A stretch of 64,000 nt of DNA, from the NCBI RefSeq assembly GCF_047345415.1, contig NZ_JBLFEP010000006.1:310001-374000 (forward strand). The letters run 5' to 3'. Shown here in pieces: positions 51,529 to 60,051 of the stretch; position 1 is the stretch's first letter, and every line of letters begins with the position of its first letter. The notes below the pieces were generated by a model. It made no database searches. It was not told the DNA's origin and saw nothing but the letters and a program-made list of their open reading frames with translations. The stretch is from Maribacter_C sp947494565. GTDB lineage: Bacteria > Bacteroidota > Bacteroidia > Flavobacteriales > Flavobacteriaceae. A program made the translations under genes and the position numbers.

Positions 51529-52797
51529 ATGGATTTTCAGAATACCTTGGAATATGCGCAACAATTAGATCAGGCAGATGAGTTAAGAGCATATCGCGAT
51601 GCCTTTAACTTTCCAAAAATCGACGGAAAACAGGTCATTTATTTCACAGGAAACTCGTTAGGACTACAACCTAAAAATACGCAACACTATATCGATGAGG
51701 TGATGACCGATTGGGCCGAACTTGCCGTTGAAGGTCATTTTCATGCGGAAAAACCCTGGTGGGATTACCACGAACGACTTGCAGCACCCCTGGCCAAAGT
51801 AGTAGGGGCAAAAAAAGAAGAAGTATCCGTTATGAATACACTGACGGTGAACCTACACTTCTTGATGGTCTCGTTTTACAGACCCACGGCAAAACGATTC
51901 AAGATTATCTGTGAAGAAAAGGCCTTTCCTTCGGATCAATATATGTTTCAGAGTCAGGTGAAGTTTCATGGGTTGAATCCCGAGGAGGTCATCGTTGAAG
52001 TGCAGAAACGAGAGGGTGAGCATAGTTGGAGAACCGCGGATATTCTAGAGAAAATCAATGAGGTAGGTGACGAATTGGCTTTGGTGCTTATCGGTGGCGT
52101 GAACTACTATAACGGACAGGTCTTTGATATGGAGACCATTACTGAGGCTGCCAAATCCGTTGGTGCCAAGGTCGGTTGGGATTTGGCGCATGCCGTAGGA
52201 AACATTGATTTACAACTTCATGACTGGGGAGTCGATTTTGCAGCTTGGTGCAGTTACAAATATATGAACAGCGGTCCGGGTAACGCGTCAGGGATCTTTG
52301 TGCATGAGAAATATTTGAACCGGAAGGACGTACCCCGTTTTGAAGGTTGGTGGGGAACTAAGAAGGAAACCCGCTTTTTGATGAAGCCCGAATTCGAACC
52401 CATGCATAACGCAGATGCTTGGCAGGTCAGTAATCCTCCCGTTTTGAGCTTAGCCCCGTATTTGGCCTCTTTAAAAATGTTCGAAGAAGTAGGAATGGAA
52501 GCCTTGATCACAAAAAGGGAAAAACTCACGGCTTATTTAGAGTTCATTCTGCAGGAAGTGGAGCGTTATACGAAAGGTAAGTTCGAAATCATTACCCCAA
52601 AAGATCGTGGATGCCAACTATCCGTTTTTTTACACGGGTATGGGAAACCGTTGTTCAATTTTTTAATGAAAAATGGAGTCGTTGTCGATTGGCGTGAACC
52701 CAATGTCATTCGGCTAGCTCCGGCACCTTTTTATTGTTCCTATGAAGATATGTATCGTTTTGGATGCATATTAGAGGAGGGCATTCACCAAAATTAA
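51529..52797 (+). CDS. kynU: Kynureninase
   Basis: A 422-residue PLP enzyme that cleaves kynurenine to anthranilate and alanine in tryptophan catabolism. Characteristic segments: YFTGNSLGLQPKN near residue 38, HFHAEKPWWDYHERL near 70, MNTLTVNLHFLMVSFY near 103, the PLP Asp in GWDLAHAVGN near 218, the Schiff-base Lys in WCSYKYMNSGPGN near 241, and a late NPPVLSLAP segment near 300. No neighbouring gene of the kynurenine pathway is in the window. Confidence 0.96.
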   Translation: MDFQNTLEYAQQLDQADELRAYRDAFNFPKIDGKQVIYFTGNSLGLQPKNTQHYIDEVMTDWAELAVEGHFHAEKPWWDYHERLAAPLAKVVGAKKEEVSVMNTLTVNLHFLMVSFYRPTAKRFKIICEEKAFPSDQYMFQSQVKFHGLNPEEVIVEVQKREGEHSWRTADILEKINEVGDELALVLIGGVNYYNGQVFDMETITEAAKSVGAKVGWDLAHAVGNIDLQLHDWGVDFAAWCSYKYMNSGPGNASGIFVHEKYLNRKDVPRFEGWWGTKKETRFLMKPEFEPMHNADAWQVSNPPVLSLAPYLASLKMFEEVGMEALITKREKLTAYLEFILQEVERYTKGKFEIITPKDRGCQLSVFLHGYGKPLFNFLMKNGVVVDWREPNVIRLAPAPFYCSYEDMYRFGCILEEGIHQN

Positions 52798-53072
52798 AGT
52801 ACACATCAATTAACAAGACACCGGTTTCCTGTAAGTGATTTCGGTTATTTTCCGATAACTTTTATCGAAATCTGCGTTTAGCATACAGTTTGGTGTTCGC
52901 TAAAAAGCATCCAAAACTTTTCCTCCTTTTCCAATCGATCTAAGACCGGATTCTATACGTATCTATTTATAGAAAGTGAACAGGTCATTGTGCTGTCCTT
53001 TTAAGACCCTCCCGATTTTAGATACATCTAGGTAATTCTTGGATTACTGAAAATTTTAACCCCAAAATTAAG

Positions 53073-54134
53073 ATGATTATGAACCCTAAAATCGAAAGAA
53101 TGCAGTGTACAACAAAGAGAAACCATCTGTTGCCATTAGTACTGGCAATTTTTTTATGCCTCGCAGCATGTAATAAAGATGATGAAGCACTAGAGCGTAA
53201 TGACCCCGAAACGTCACAAGAGCTTGACGAAGAATCAAAGTTTATTACGAAGTACTTTTTAGGCGATGCCGTAAAAGTGCAACTAGAGGATGACGGCACC
53301 TATAGTTTAGCCGGTAGTGATGCACGCCTATTTGAAAATCAACTGTCCGATACCGCCGATGCGTACGAAGAGAACCCTGAACCCGTCGATAGTCGTGCTG
53401 CACTGGCCCTCGGTGGCGGTATTCGAAAATGGACGAATAGTACTGTGGTGTATCGCATTTCGGGTCTGAGCTCCACAGTAAGATCGGAACTTCAAAAATC
53501 CTTCAATGAGTGGACGAGTAAAACCAATGTCCGTTTCAAGAAATGGACCAATGAATCCAATTATGTGACTATTTCCTCGTCTGGGTCAAATAGTAATTCT
53601 GGTGTTGCCACCTTGGGAATGAATGGTTCTAGAGGTTTCATTCGCTTGGGTACCCGGGCCACGGCAGTTGTCATCATCCATGAAATAGGGCATACATTGG
53701 GCTATATTCATGAGCAGAACCGAAGGGACCGGGATAATTTCATTCGTATCAATTTTGATAATATTCAAAACAATGCGAAGGATCAATTTTATAAGAGTAA
53801 TTCGGCAACTTTGGTGACGAATCAATTTGATGTCAACTCTACGATGATGTATGGTAGCTATACTTTCAGCAAAAATGGGCGCCCCACAATTACGGACTTA
53901 AATGGCAATGTACTGCCAAGACGACAGGCGCAATTATCCACCTTGGATGTTCGAGGTACCAATTCAATTTACCCAAAAAAAGGCGGTGATACAGGAGGTA
54001 CAACGGATGCCTGTGATGGAGTAGCACCTTGGTCTCCAAATCAAAGATACTTCGTAGGAGATCGTGTTACCTATAGAGGCTACTTGTTTGAAAGGGACTT
54101 CACCAGATGGAATTTTATAAAGCAATGTGGATAA
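53073..54134 (+). CDS. Astacin-like (M12A) zinc metalloprotease lipoprotein with a possible carbohydrate-binding tail
   Basis: A 353-residue lipoprotein (FLCLAAC, Cys33). Residues about 110-310 form an astacin-type protease with the zinc motif HEIGHTLGYIHEQNR (residues 203-217) and the Met-turn region DVNSTMMYGSYTFS. The C-terminal 42 residues (CDGVAPWSPNQRYFVGDRVTYRGYLFERDFTRW) look like a type 3 chitin-binding module (CBM5/12-like), with spaced Trp and Tyr. The protein is likely at the cell surface or secreted and may degrade external protein. The ATG could be 53073 or 53079. Not T9SS-sorted by what I see. Confidence 0.88.
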   Translation: MIMNPKIERMQCTTKRNHLLPLVLAIFLCLAACNKDDEALERNDPETSQELDEESKFITKYFLGDAVKVQLEDDGTYSLAGSDARLFENQLSDTADAYEENPEPVDSRAALALGGGIRKWTNSTVVYRISGLSSTVRSELQKSFNEWTSKTNVRFKKWTNESNYVTISSSGSNSNSGVATLGMNGSRGFIRLGTRATAVVIIHEIGHTLGYIHEQNRRDRDNFIRINFDNIQNNAKDQFYKSNSATLVTNQFDVNSTMMYGSYTFSKNGRPTITDLNGNVLPRRQAQLSTLDVRGTNSIYPKKGGDTGGTTDACDGVAPWSPNQRYFVGDRVTYRGYLFERDFTRWNFIKQCG

Positions 54135-54197
54135 GTGCTAAAGTCTAGATGGATTGGTGATTGGCCAATACCAAAAAAAGGCGATATAAAATGCAAT

Positions 54198-54230
54198 GAA
54201 GGCCGTCAAAAGACGGTCTTTATTGTTTTA
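54198..54230 (+). terminator. terminator of the astacin-like gene
   Basis: AGGCCGTC and GACGGTCT form an 8-base stem with one G-T pair around a 4-base loop, followed by a T-rich tail. It lies 64 bases after the stop codon. Confidence 0.6.
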
Positions 54231-54305
54231 TTGCCGAAGGTTGGGAAACCTGGAAATTTGAAGTCGACGTACTAATTTTTTTGGACTCCGTCAAGTGACC
54301 AAGAG

Positions 54306-55154
54306 CTATAACTGTAGCATATATGCCGATGGTGTTTTCCCTTGATATTTTTTAAACTGCCTTGTAAAGTATGAAGGGTCATTAAACCCGCATTTGTACA
54401 TAACCTCGGATACCGGTAATGTGTTTTCATTGAAAAATTCCACTGCTTTTCCTATTCTGAACTCGTTCACAAATTGGACAAATGTTTTTTTGGTCATTTT
54501 TTTAAAAAACCGACAAAAAGAATTTTGGGTCAACCCGATTTGTTTGGCAAGTTTTTCGGTACTGATCTGTTTGTCGTAGTGTTCATTCACAAACTGAAAT
54601 ATCGTTTCAAGACGATTTGCGTCAACGGTTTTGTGGGTGATATTGTTTTCTTTACAAACTATTCGTTCATATGGGTCGGTGTCGGAAAGACGTTCTAAAA
54701 TGGCAAGGAAACCAACTAGTTTTTTAAGTTCACTGGCATAGGCTAGCGATTCAAAGGCGTTGGTAAGTTCATCTTTTATAGTAGTGCTGAATACCAGTCC
54801 GCTGTGTGATGCTTGAATCAGCTTCTTCAGTCTTCTTAGCTCTGGAAAAACGGTCAATTTTTCCATGACGAAACCCTTGGTAAATTGGATGACTACTTCA
54901 AAATTATCCGTAAAATCCTTGTTGCCAAAATCTGCATGAGGAATATTCGGTCCTAAAAATAGTAGTGCTCCATTATGGTAGGGTAGTGTTTTCGAATCGA
55001 TTTGCAATTTTCCGGAACCATTTCTGATATATACGAGTTCATATTCGGGATGGATATGCCAATTGGATGTTGGACAGTCTTTTTCGTGTGTGTAGGTCGC
55101 TACCTTTAACGAGGTGTTCGCAGCTACCTCAATATGCTCATAAATAGGATTCAT
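54306..55154 (-). CDS. AraC family regulator with N-terminal cupin
   Basis: A 282-residue protein. The N-terminal part has the cupin signature of sugar-sensing AraC regulators (SNWHIHPEYELVYIRNGSGKLQID near 28-50). The C-terminal 100 residues are the AraC HTH pair (ISTEKLAKQIGLTQNSFCRFFKKMTKKTFVQF and VSEVMYKCGFNDPSYFTRQFKKYQGKTPSAY). It is divergent from the MFS transporter at 55292, whose likely role in sugar uptake makes it a plausible target. The effector is not known. Confidence 0.88.
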   Translation of the reverse strand: MNPIYEHIEVAANTSLKVATYTHEKDCPTSNWHIHPEYELVYIRNGSGKLQIDSKTLPYHNGALLFLGPNIPHADFGNKDFTDNFEVVIQFTKGFVMEKLTVFPELRRLKKLIQASHSGLVFSTTIKDELTNAFESLAYASELKKLVGFLAILERLSDTDPYERIVCKENNITHKTVDANRLETIFQFVNEHYDKQISTEKLAKQIGLTQNSFCRFFKKMTKKTFVQFVNEFRIGKAVEFFNENTLPVSEVMYKCGFNDPSYFTRQFKKYQGKTPSAYMLQL

Positions 55155-55291
55155 GGGTCAATATTACCATTTTTAACTCTAAAAAGCATATCCAAGGAAT
55201 AATTTGTCATATAATTGGAACACCTGCACCAAGAAGTTTATCTTGATATTGGATTACTTTGTTACCGGAATCGATTAAACCAAACCAATTC
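55155..55291. promoter_or_regulatory. divergent control region AraC / MFS
   Basis: The 137-base gap between the two divergent genes presumably holds both promoters. A TTACTTTG string (55254-55261) resembles the -7 consensus with one change and also contains the alternative TTG start codon. No operator repeats are obvious. Confidence 0.3.
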
Positions 55292-56440
55292 ATGAAATCG
55301 CTTAAACTCATCTTATCAAATCCGAGATACTTTGCACCGGCATGGATTTTTGCCAGTTTAAACATACTTTTTGGTACTTGGGCCATTTATATACCCACTG
55401 TCAAAGAAAACCTTGGTATCGACAAATCGCAATTGGGTATTGCCATTTTCTTTTTGTCTCTGGGGGTCTTTACAGTATTTCCGATTGCTGCGAAAATCAT
55501 CAATAGAATAGGGGTGGGCAAAGCAACGTGGTATGGCCTTATTCTCATATGTATATCCGGAGTTTTACCGCTCTTAGCGCCAAATTACTATACGCTTATG
55601 GCGGCACTTTTCGTTTTTGGGGCAACACACGGGTTTACCGATATTGCGATGAATACCTTGGTGACAGAAGTAGAGAAAGCCGATAAGCAAAACTTCATGT
55701 CGGCAGCCCATGGTTTTTTCAGTTTGGGAGGCGTTTTGGCGGGCCTTGGCATTTTCTTGATCCCCGTACTGTCAAATCCGTCCCTACATATGTTACTGGC
55801 CATAGGCGTTGTATTATTCATCAATGTACTGTTTCGCAAGCGTTACTTTCATATAGTTGCTGCCCCGGTCGAGAAAGAGCCATTTAGTTTGAAATTATTT
55901 AGACCGCTGTTGATTATAGGATTGGTGTCGTTTATGGTCATGGGTGGCGAAGGAGCTATTGTGGATTGGAGTGGGCTTTATTTAAAAGAGGTCAGTCAGG
56001 CTCCTGAAGTACTTTGGGGTGCGGGTTTTTTGACATTTTCAATAACAATGACCTTAGGTCGATTCTTAGGGGATGGTATTAGTCAGAAAATAGGCTCTAC
56101 AAAAATTGTGGCCTTAGGTGCCATTTTATCTGTCTTAGGATATATTGCCGTATTGAGTACGCAAGTTTACTTGGCGATTTTAGGTTTTGCCTGTATCGGT
56201 CTGGGGTTTTCGGTCATCATACCCGAACTTTTTCGAATAGGGGGGACTATAAAAGGTATCGAATCTTCTCAAGGGGTCTCTTTTATAGCCGGTACGGGTT
56301 ACTCGGGCTTTTTAGCAGCACCTCCGATTTTAGGCTTTTTGGCCGAACGTTCTTCCCTGACTACCAGTTTTATCGTGTTGCTCTGCTGTTCGATTTTGGT
56401 ATTCTTGTCCACATTTATCCTGCGAAGAAATAAGAGCTAA
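55292..56440 (+). CDS. MFS transporter (YbjJ/sugar permease-like)
   Basis: A 382-residue protein with twelve predicted membrane segments, beginning FAPAWIFASLNILFGTWAIYIPTVKENLG. Family signatures include SLGVFTVFPIAAKIINRIGVGKATW in the 2/3 loop, GATHGFTDIAMNTLVTEVEKADKQNFMSAAHGFFSLGG in helices 4-5, and FSVIIPELFRIGG in helix 10. It resembles YbjJ and fucose permease-type carriers, so sugars or related compounds may be transported; the substrate is not determined. The ATG at 55292 is preferred over a TTG at 55259. Divergent from an AraC regulator with sugar-sensor domain. Confidence 0.88.
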   Translation: MKSLKLILSNPRYFAPAWIFASLNILFGTWAIYIPTVKENLGIDKSQLGIAIFFLSLGVFTVFPIAAKIINRIGVGKATWYGLILICISGVLPLLAPNYYTLMAALFVFGATHGFTDIAMNTLVTEVEKADKQNFMSAAHGFFSLGGVLAGLGIFLIPVLSNPSLHMLLAIGVVLFINVLFRKRYFHIVAAPVEKEPFSLKLFRPLLIIGLVSFMVMGGEGAIVDWSGLYLKEVSQAPEVLWGAGFLTFSITMTLGRFLGDGISQKIGSTKIVALGAILSVLGYIAVLSTQVYLAILGFACIGLGFSVIIPELFRIGGTIKGIESSQGVSFIAGTGYSGFLAAPPILGFLAERSSLTTSFIVLLCCSILVFLSTFILRRNKS

Positions 56441-56571
56441 AGAAAATCAACAGACTGGTTCGGATTTCTACTCACCACATGTACTTTGTCCTTTTCGTTG
56501 ATTCTAATCATAAAGACCCCATCTTGGGTCTCAAAAGAGTTTCGTCTGCTAAATTCTGATAAGATGGTCAA
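56437..56571 (-). CDS. Possible small protein, 44 residues
   Basis: A short minus-strand frame begins with TTG directly after the TAA of the gene at 56572 and ends overlapping the MFS stop by two bases. It reads MTILSEFSRRNSFETQDG...FMIRINEKDKVHVV and SRNPNQSVDFL, with a composition that looks like real coding sequence. A TTG start, tiny size and no known family make this uncertain; it could be the remnant of a longer gene. Confidence 0.3.
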   Translation of the reverse strand: MTILSEFSRRNSFETQDGVFMIRINEKDKVHVVSRNPNQSVDFL

Positions 56572-57243
56572 TTATTTTACCTCCAATCCTGTGAAGTACA
56601 ACTTAAAGGAGCCATCTCCTGTTTGGTGCATAGTTGCTACTTTAAGCCCCTTCGTCTCTTCATAAGTTTCAAAAGAGGTAATCAATGACGGTTCTTTTTG
56701 ATTGGCTTTTCGAAAGACCCATTCTCGAATGATATAATCCTCACCAAAGTAAAAATCATAGGCGTCACCGGGAGTATATCCGCCCTCCGAACCATATGCA
56801 ATGGTCAATTTCTGCATGGGCTTTTTGCTTATGGGTGCTTCTGAAACCAGTATATGTTCGTGGGTGACATTGTCTGCATCCCATTGGAGTTGAAAAGGGG
56901 CAAGAAGCCAGAATTTATCATTGATGAACCCTCCGTTGGTCTTGTAGGCCACACTATCCATGTCGGCCCAATTATAGGTTAGGGTTTTTCCGGGGGTTAT
57001 GGCAGTGATGTCATTGGTTCTTGGTTTCCATATCCAAGTGCGCTCAAAATGACTGGTATCACGGTCAACGTTAAAAGTAAACTTGATTTCCTTTACATTG
57101 CCCCAATTCTGAAAACCATGGGCGTTGGCTACTTTTTCTAGAATACCTTCTTCTTGGGTCAAGTTCTTGACCACTTTCTTGGTTAGTATAAAACTGGTGG
57201 TGGTTACGAAAACAACCAGAGCGAAGGGTACGATTTTTTTCAT
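56572..57243 (-). CDS. Exported protein of unknown function
   Basis: A 223-residue protein with a signal peptide (FALVVFVTTTSFILTK). The mature part (FQNWGNVKEIKFTFNVDRDTSHFERTWIWKPRTNDIT, then VAYKTNGGFINDKFWLLAPFQLQWD, then YGSEGGYTPGDAYDFYFGEDYIIREWVFRKA) has alternating strands with many aromatic residues and looks like an outer-membrane lipoprotein-carrier-type beta fold; similarity to LolA-like or lipid-binding domains is only suggestive. It has no neighbours that explain it. I cannot name a family. Confidence 0.72.
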   Translation of the reverse strand: MKKIVPFALVVFVTTTSFILTKKVVKNLTQEEGILEKVANAHGFQNWGNVKEIKFTFNVDRDTSHFERTWIWKPRTNDITAITPGKTLTYNWADMDSVAYKTNGGFINDKFWLLAPFQLQWDADNVTHEHILVSEAPISKKPMQKLTIAYGSEGGYTPGDAYDFYFGEDYIIREWVFRKANQKEPSLITSFETYEETKGLKVATMHQTGDGSFKLYFTGLEVK

Positions 57244-57428
57244 GATTCCTGAATTTAATCAAATATAACTGCTTTTACCCACCTAATTTTCAAATGGGGG
57301 CTTTTTTGAGCAACAAGTTCGTTTCTTTCTTAAAATACCGCAGTAGGAAGATGGTATCCTCGAGTTAAGGTAAAGTCTAAGTAAAGACTTTTTGATAGCC
57401 TTGCACAGGGAGTATCCGATTATTTCCT

Positions 57429-57436
57429 TAATTTTG
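57429..57436 (+). promoter_or_regulatory. -7 promoter element for the ClpP-like gene
   Basis: TAATTTTG matches TAnnTTTG and lies 21 bases before the ATG at 57458. Its position rules out the longer open frame from 57392. Confidence 0.45.
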
Positions 57437-57457
57437 AAGCCTAACAAAAATCTAACA

Positions 57458-58006
57458 ATGAGCGCTAAAAAAGGAAAAGTACAAGCAGCGATAGATGAAA
57501 AATTATTGGAAGAAAGAAAGGTATTTCTTTGGGGAATGGTCGACGATGACTCGGCCAAACATGTAATCGATCGTTTGTTGTATCTAGATATGCAGAACAA
57601 CAAGGAGATTCAACTGTTCATTAATAGCCCAGGAGGTTATGTGACTTCGGGTTTTGCAATGTATGATACCATTAAGTCCTTGAAGAGCCCGGTATCGACT
57701 ATATGCACCGGATTGGCCGCTTCAATGGGTTCTATATTACTATCTGTCGGTAAAAAGGGAAGACGTTTCATTCAACCACATGCTCAAGTGATGATTCATC
57801 AGCCGAGTGGAGGAGCGCGCGGGCAAGCGTCGAATATTGAAATTCAAGCAAAGGAAATCATAAAGACCAAAGAATTAAGTGCCCAGATATTAGCTGATAA
57901 CTGTGGCCAGAAATTTGAGAAAGTACTGAAGGATTTCGATCGTGATTATTGGATGAACGCGGCTGAATCAGTTGAATATGGAATTGTGGATGGAATTCTA
58001 GAGTAA
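57458..58006 (+). CDS. clpP: ClpP-like ATP-dependent protease proteolytic subunit
   Basis: A 182-residue serine protease of the ClpP family. The catalytic triad is present: Ser89 in GLAASMGS, His114 in MIHQPSGGARGQ, and Asp161 in FDRDYWM. The core strands NKEIQLFINSPGGYVTSGFAMYD and EIQAKEIIKTKEL match the family. The N-terminal part is shorter and diverged (MSAKKGKVQAAIDEKLLEERKVFLWG rather than the usual start with a processed pro-peptide and ERxYDIYSRLL). It is likely a second ClpP paralogue, with no clpX or tig beside it. Followed by a terminator. Confidence 0.88.
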   Translation: MSAKKGKVQAAIDEKLLEERKVFLWGMVDDDSAKHVIDRLLYLDMQNNKEIQLFINSPGGYVTSGFAMYDTIKSLKSPVSTICTGLAASMGSILLSVGKKGRRFIQPHAQVMIHQPSGGARGQASNIEIQAKEIIKTKELSAQILADNCGQKFEKVLKDFDRDYWMNAAESVEYGIVDGILE

Positions 58007-58029
58007 CAACTCTTCATTATTTACATATC

Positions 58030-58067
58030 AAAAAGCCCTCTCCAAGATTCCTTGTTGAGGGCTTTTT
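58030..58067. terminator. bidirectional terminator between clpP and the OmpA gene
   Basis: AAAAAGCCCTC and GAGGGCTTTTT form an 11-base outer stem, with a further CAAG/CTTG pairing inside. It is flanked by A- and T-runs, so it can stop transcription on both strands; it lies between two convergent genes. Confidence 0.88.
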
Positions 58068-58088
58068 TTAAACACACATGGAAAAAAA

Positions 58089-60032
58089 CTATTTTAGTGC
58101 AACTCCTTCTTTAATCTGTAAAATCGGGAATTCAGTTCTTCTATTCAGTTCCAGTTCTTCCGCGGAACAGTCTTTTTGATCGGTGCAACTATTTACGGGC
58201 ATTCGCTTGCCAAAACCTTTGTACGAGATAATATGCTCAATAGGAACTCCGTTCGCGATGAGATATTCGTAGGTAGATTTCGCTCTTGCCTCCGATAATT
58301 TGTCATTATACCCATGGCTCCCGATCGGGTCGGTATGAGCTTCCAACTTGATAATCATATCCGGATAGGTTTTCGTCATCAATTTGACTACTTTATTTAA
58401 CTCGGTAGCTGCATCCGGTCGGATATCACTTTGGTCGAAATCGAAATAGATTTTGTTCAAATTGGCCAACAGTTTTAGGTCTAGAACCGGTTGTAAAACG
58501 ATATCCCTTCGCATCATTTTTGTTTGGGGCGAAGTATGATAAGTGTTGAAGAATTGTGTCTCGGTCGGGTGGGTATTCCTAGACGCTTCAATACGATAAT
58601 TGGACTTTCTATTCACGGGAAGTCTGTAGTACCCATTCGAGTCGGTCGTCGTTTCCATGACCAAGGTCTTAGTTCGTTGATCGAATAGTTTTATGCGAAC
58701 ATTATCTAGGGGCTGGTTGTTGACTCCATCGCTAACGAAGCCTTCCATATCTAAAGCCGGCGTGAATTTGAACTCATAAATATCGTCACTACCGACACCG
58801 CCCTCTCTATTGGAACTTACATAGCCCGTAATTCCATTTTTATGCCCGTAAAATGCGAAATCGTCCGCGGGACTGTTCAAGGGATACCCCAAGTTAATAA
58901 CGTCTATTACTTCGCCTTTTTCATTTGAAATGGTTGAGAAAACATCTAATTGACCATAACCAACGTGCCCATCCGAAGAGAAGAACAATTTGTTTTCCGT
59001 ATTTATGAATGGAAACATTTCATTACCCTCCGTATTTATGACTGGCCCTGCATTTATGGGGTTTCCAATTCCACCTCGTTCGTGAATTTCAGAATAGTAG
59101 ATATCAGTCCCGCCAAACCCGCCTGGTCGGTCCGATGTATAGTAAATTCTTTTTCGGTCTGGTGTGATGGTTGGATGTCCGGTCGAGTGGTAATCGCTAT
59201 TGATTCGTAAACTGCGGTCTACCTTCCATTGGTCATGATTTTTAATCGCGGTAAAAATCTTTAAATTGATTTCATGCTCTGCGCCATAGGCTTTCTTTTT
59301 TTTGTAATAGTTATTTCTTGTGAAGTAGATAATCGTATCGTTTTTATAATCGGTAGAGCATACCAGATTACTCTCATGGAATTTCGTGTTTACATCTCCC
59401 TTTATTTTTTTCGGTCTGGAGAGCGGATCATCTTCTCGAACCACAAAGAGATCTAACCATGGTTGGTCATTCCAGCCGTAAGTGCCTCCGTTTACTTCAT
59501 CCGTTCTGGAAGAAGCGAAAAAGAAATCACCTCCTCTGGTAAATGCCCCAAAATCACTCTGCTCAGAATTGAAGTGAACGGGTTTTACCTCGTATCGCTG
59601 TCTACTGTTAAATACAATAGAAGCTAAATTGCCATCTTTAAGAAAGCGTTTCAGACGCGAATCGTTCTCATTGTACTTCTTGTATAGTTTTAGCCATTTC
59701 GCTGATTGTTTTCGTTGTCCATTGGCATATAGGGCCATGGCGTACTTAAATAAGTAATCAGGTGGTAAACTGGCATCATTGATAGTCATCTGAAAATGTG
59801 GAATTGACTTCTTGAATTCCCGAAGTAAAAGATAGCATTCCGCTAATTGGCGATTCGCATGTTCCGGATTCAAATTACCCTTCAGCATTTTCTGATATTC
59901 AGGAATAGCTTTAGCATAGTCAAATTGTCCAAAATAGTAATCTCCCTTTTTTTGCGCATTGTACTGTGCACTTATCAGTTGAATTGATAGGAGGAACACT
60001 GACAGCATTGTATATGGTTTTCTGTAACTCAT
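58089..60032 (-). CDS. OmpA family protein, PorE-like, with TPR and WD40-like repeats
   Basis: A 647-residue exported protein. Domains in order: TPR-like helices (residues 25-135, KKGDYYFGQFDYAKAIPEYQKML), PD40/WD40-like beta-propeller repeats (about 150-430; ITPDRKRIYYTSDRPGGFGGTDIY, NKLFFSSDGHVGYGQLDVF), a carboxypeptidase-regulatory-like domain (near 435-510), and a C-terminal OmpA peptidoglycan-binding domain (540-645; DFDQSDIRPDAATELN, LEAHTDPIGSHGYNDKLSEARA). This is the standard four-domain OmpA partner of PorP/SprF in the gliding and T9SS systems, anchoring to peptidoglycan. It lies 19 bases after the PorP/SprF gene. Confidence 0.92.
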   Translation of the reverse strand: MSYRKPYTMLSVFLLSIQLISAQYNAQKKGDYYFGQFDYAKAIPEYQKMLKGNLNPEHANRQLAECYLLLREFKKSIPHFQMTINDASLPPDYLFKYAMALYANGQRKQSAKWLKLYKKYNENDSRLKRFLKDGNLASIVFNSRQRYEVKPVHFNSEQSDFGAFTRGGDFFFASSRTDEVNGGTYGWNDQPWLDLFVVREDDPLSRPKKIKGDVNTKFHESNLVCSTDYKNDTIIYFTRNNYYKKKKAYGAEHEINLKIFTAIKNHDQWKVDRSLRINSDYHSTGHPTITPDRKRIYYTSDRPGGFGGTDIYYSEIHERGGIGNPINAGPVINTEGNEMFPFINTENKLFFSSDGHVGYGQLDVFSTISNEKGEVIDVINLGYPLNSPADDFAFYGHKNGITGYVSSNREGGVGSDDIYEFKFTPALDMEGFVSDGVNNQPLDNVRIKLFDQRTKTLVMETTTDSNGYYRLPVNRKSNYRIEASRNTHPTETQFFNTYHTSPQTKMMRRDIVLQPVLDLKLLANLNKIYFDFDQSDIRPDAATELNKVVKLMTKTYPDMIIKLEAHTDPIGSHGYNDKLSEARAKSTYEYLIANGVPIEHIISYKGFGKRMPVNSCTDQKDCSAEELELNRRTEFPILQIKEGVALK

Positions 60033-60051
60033 GTATGGTAAATTGTATGTG

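Noticed and set aside
52798..53072. Gap between kynU and the astacin-like gene as a non-coding RNA gene
   Set aside because: Only a weak 6-base hairpin (near 52855) is present, with no T-run and no promoter.
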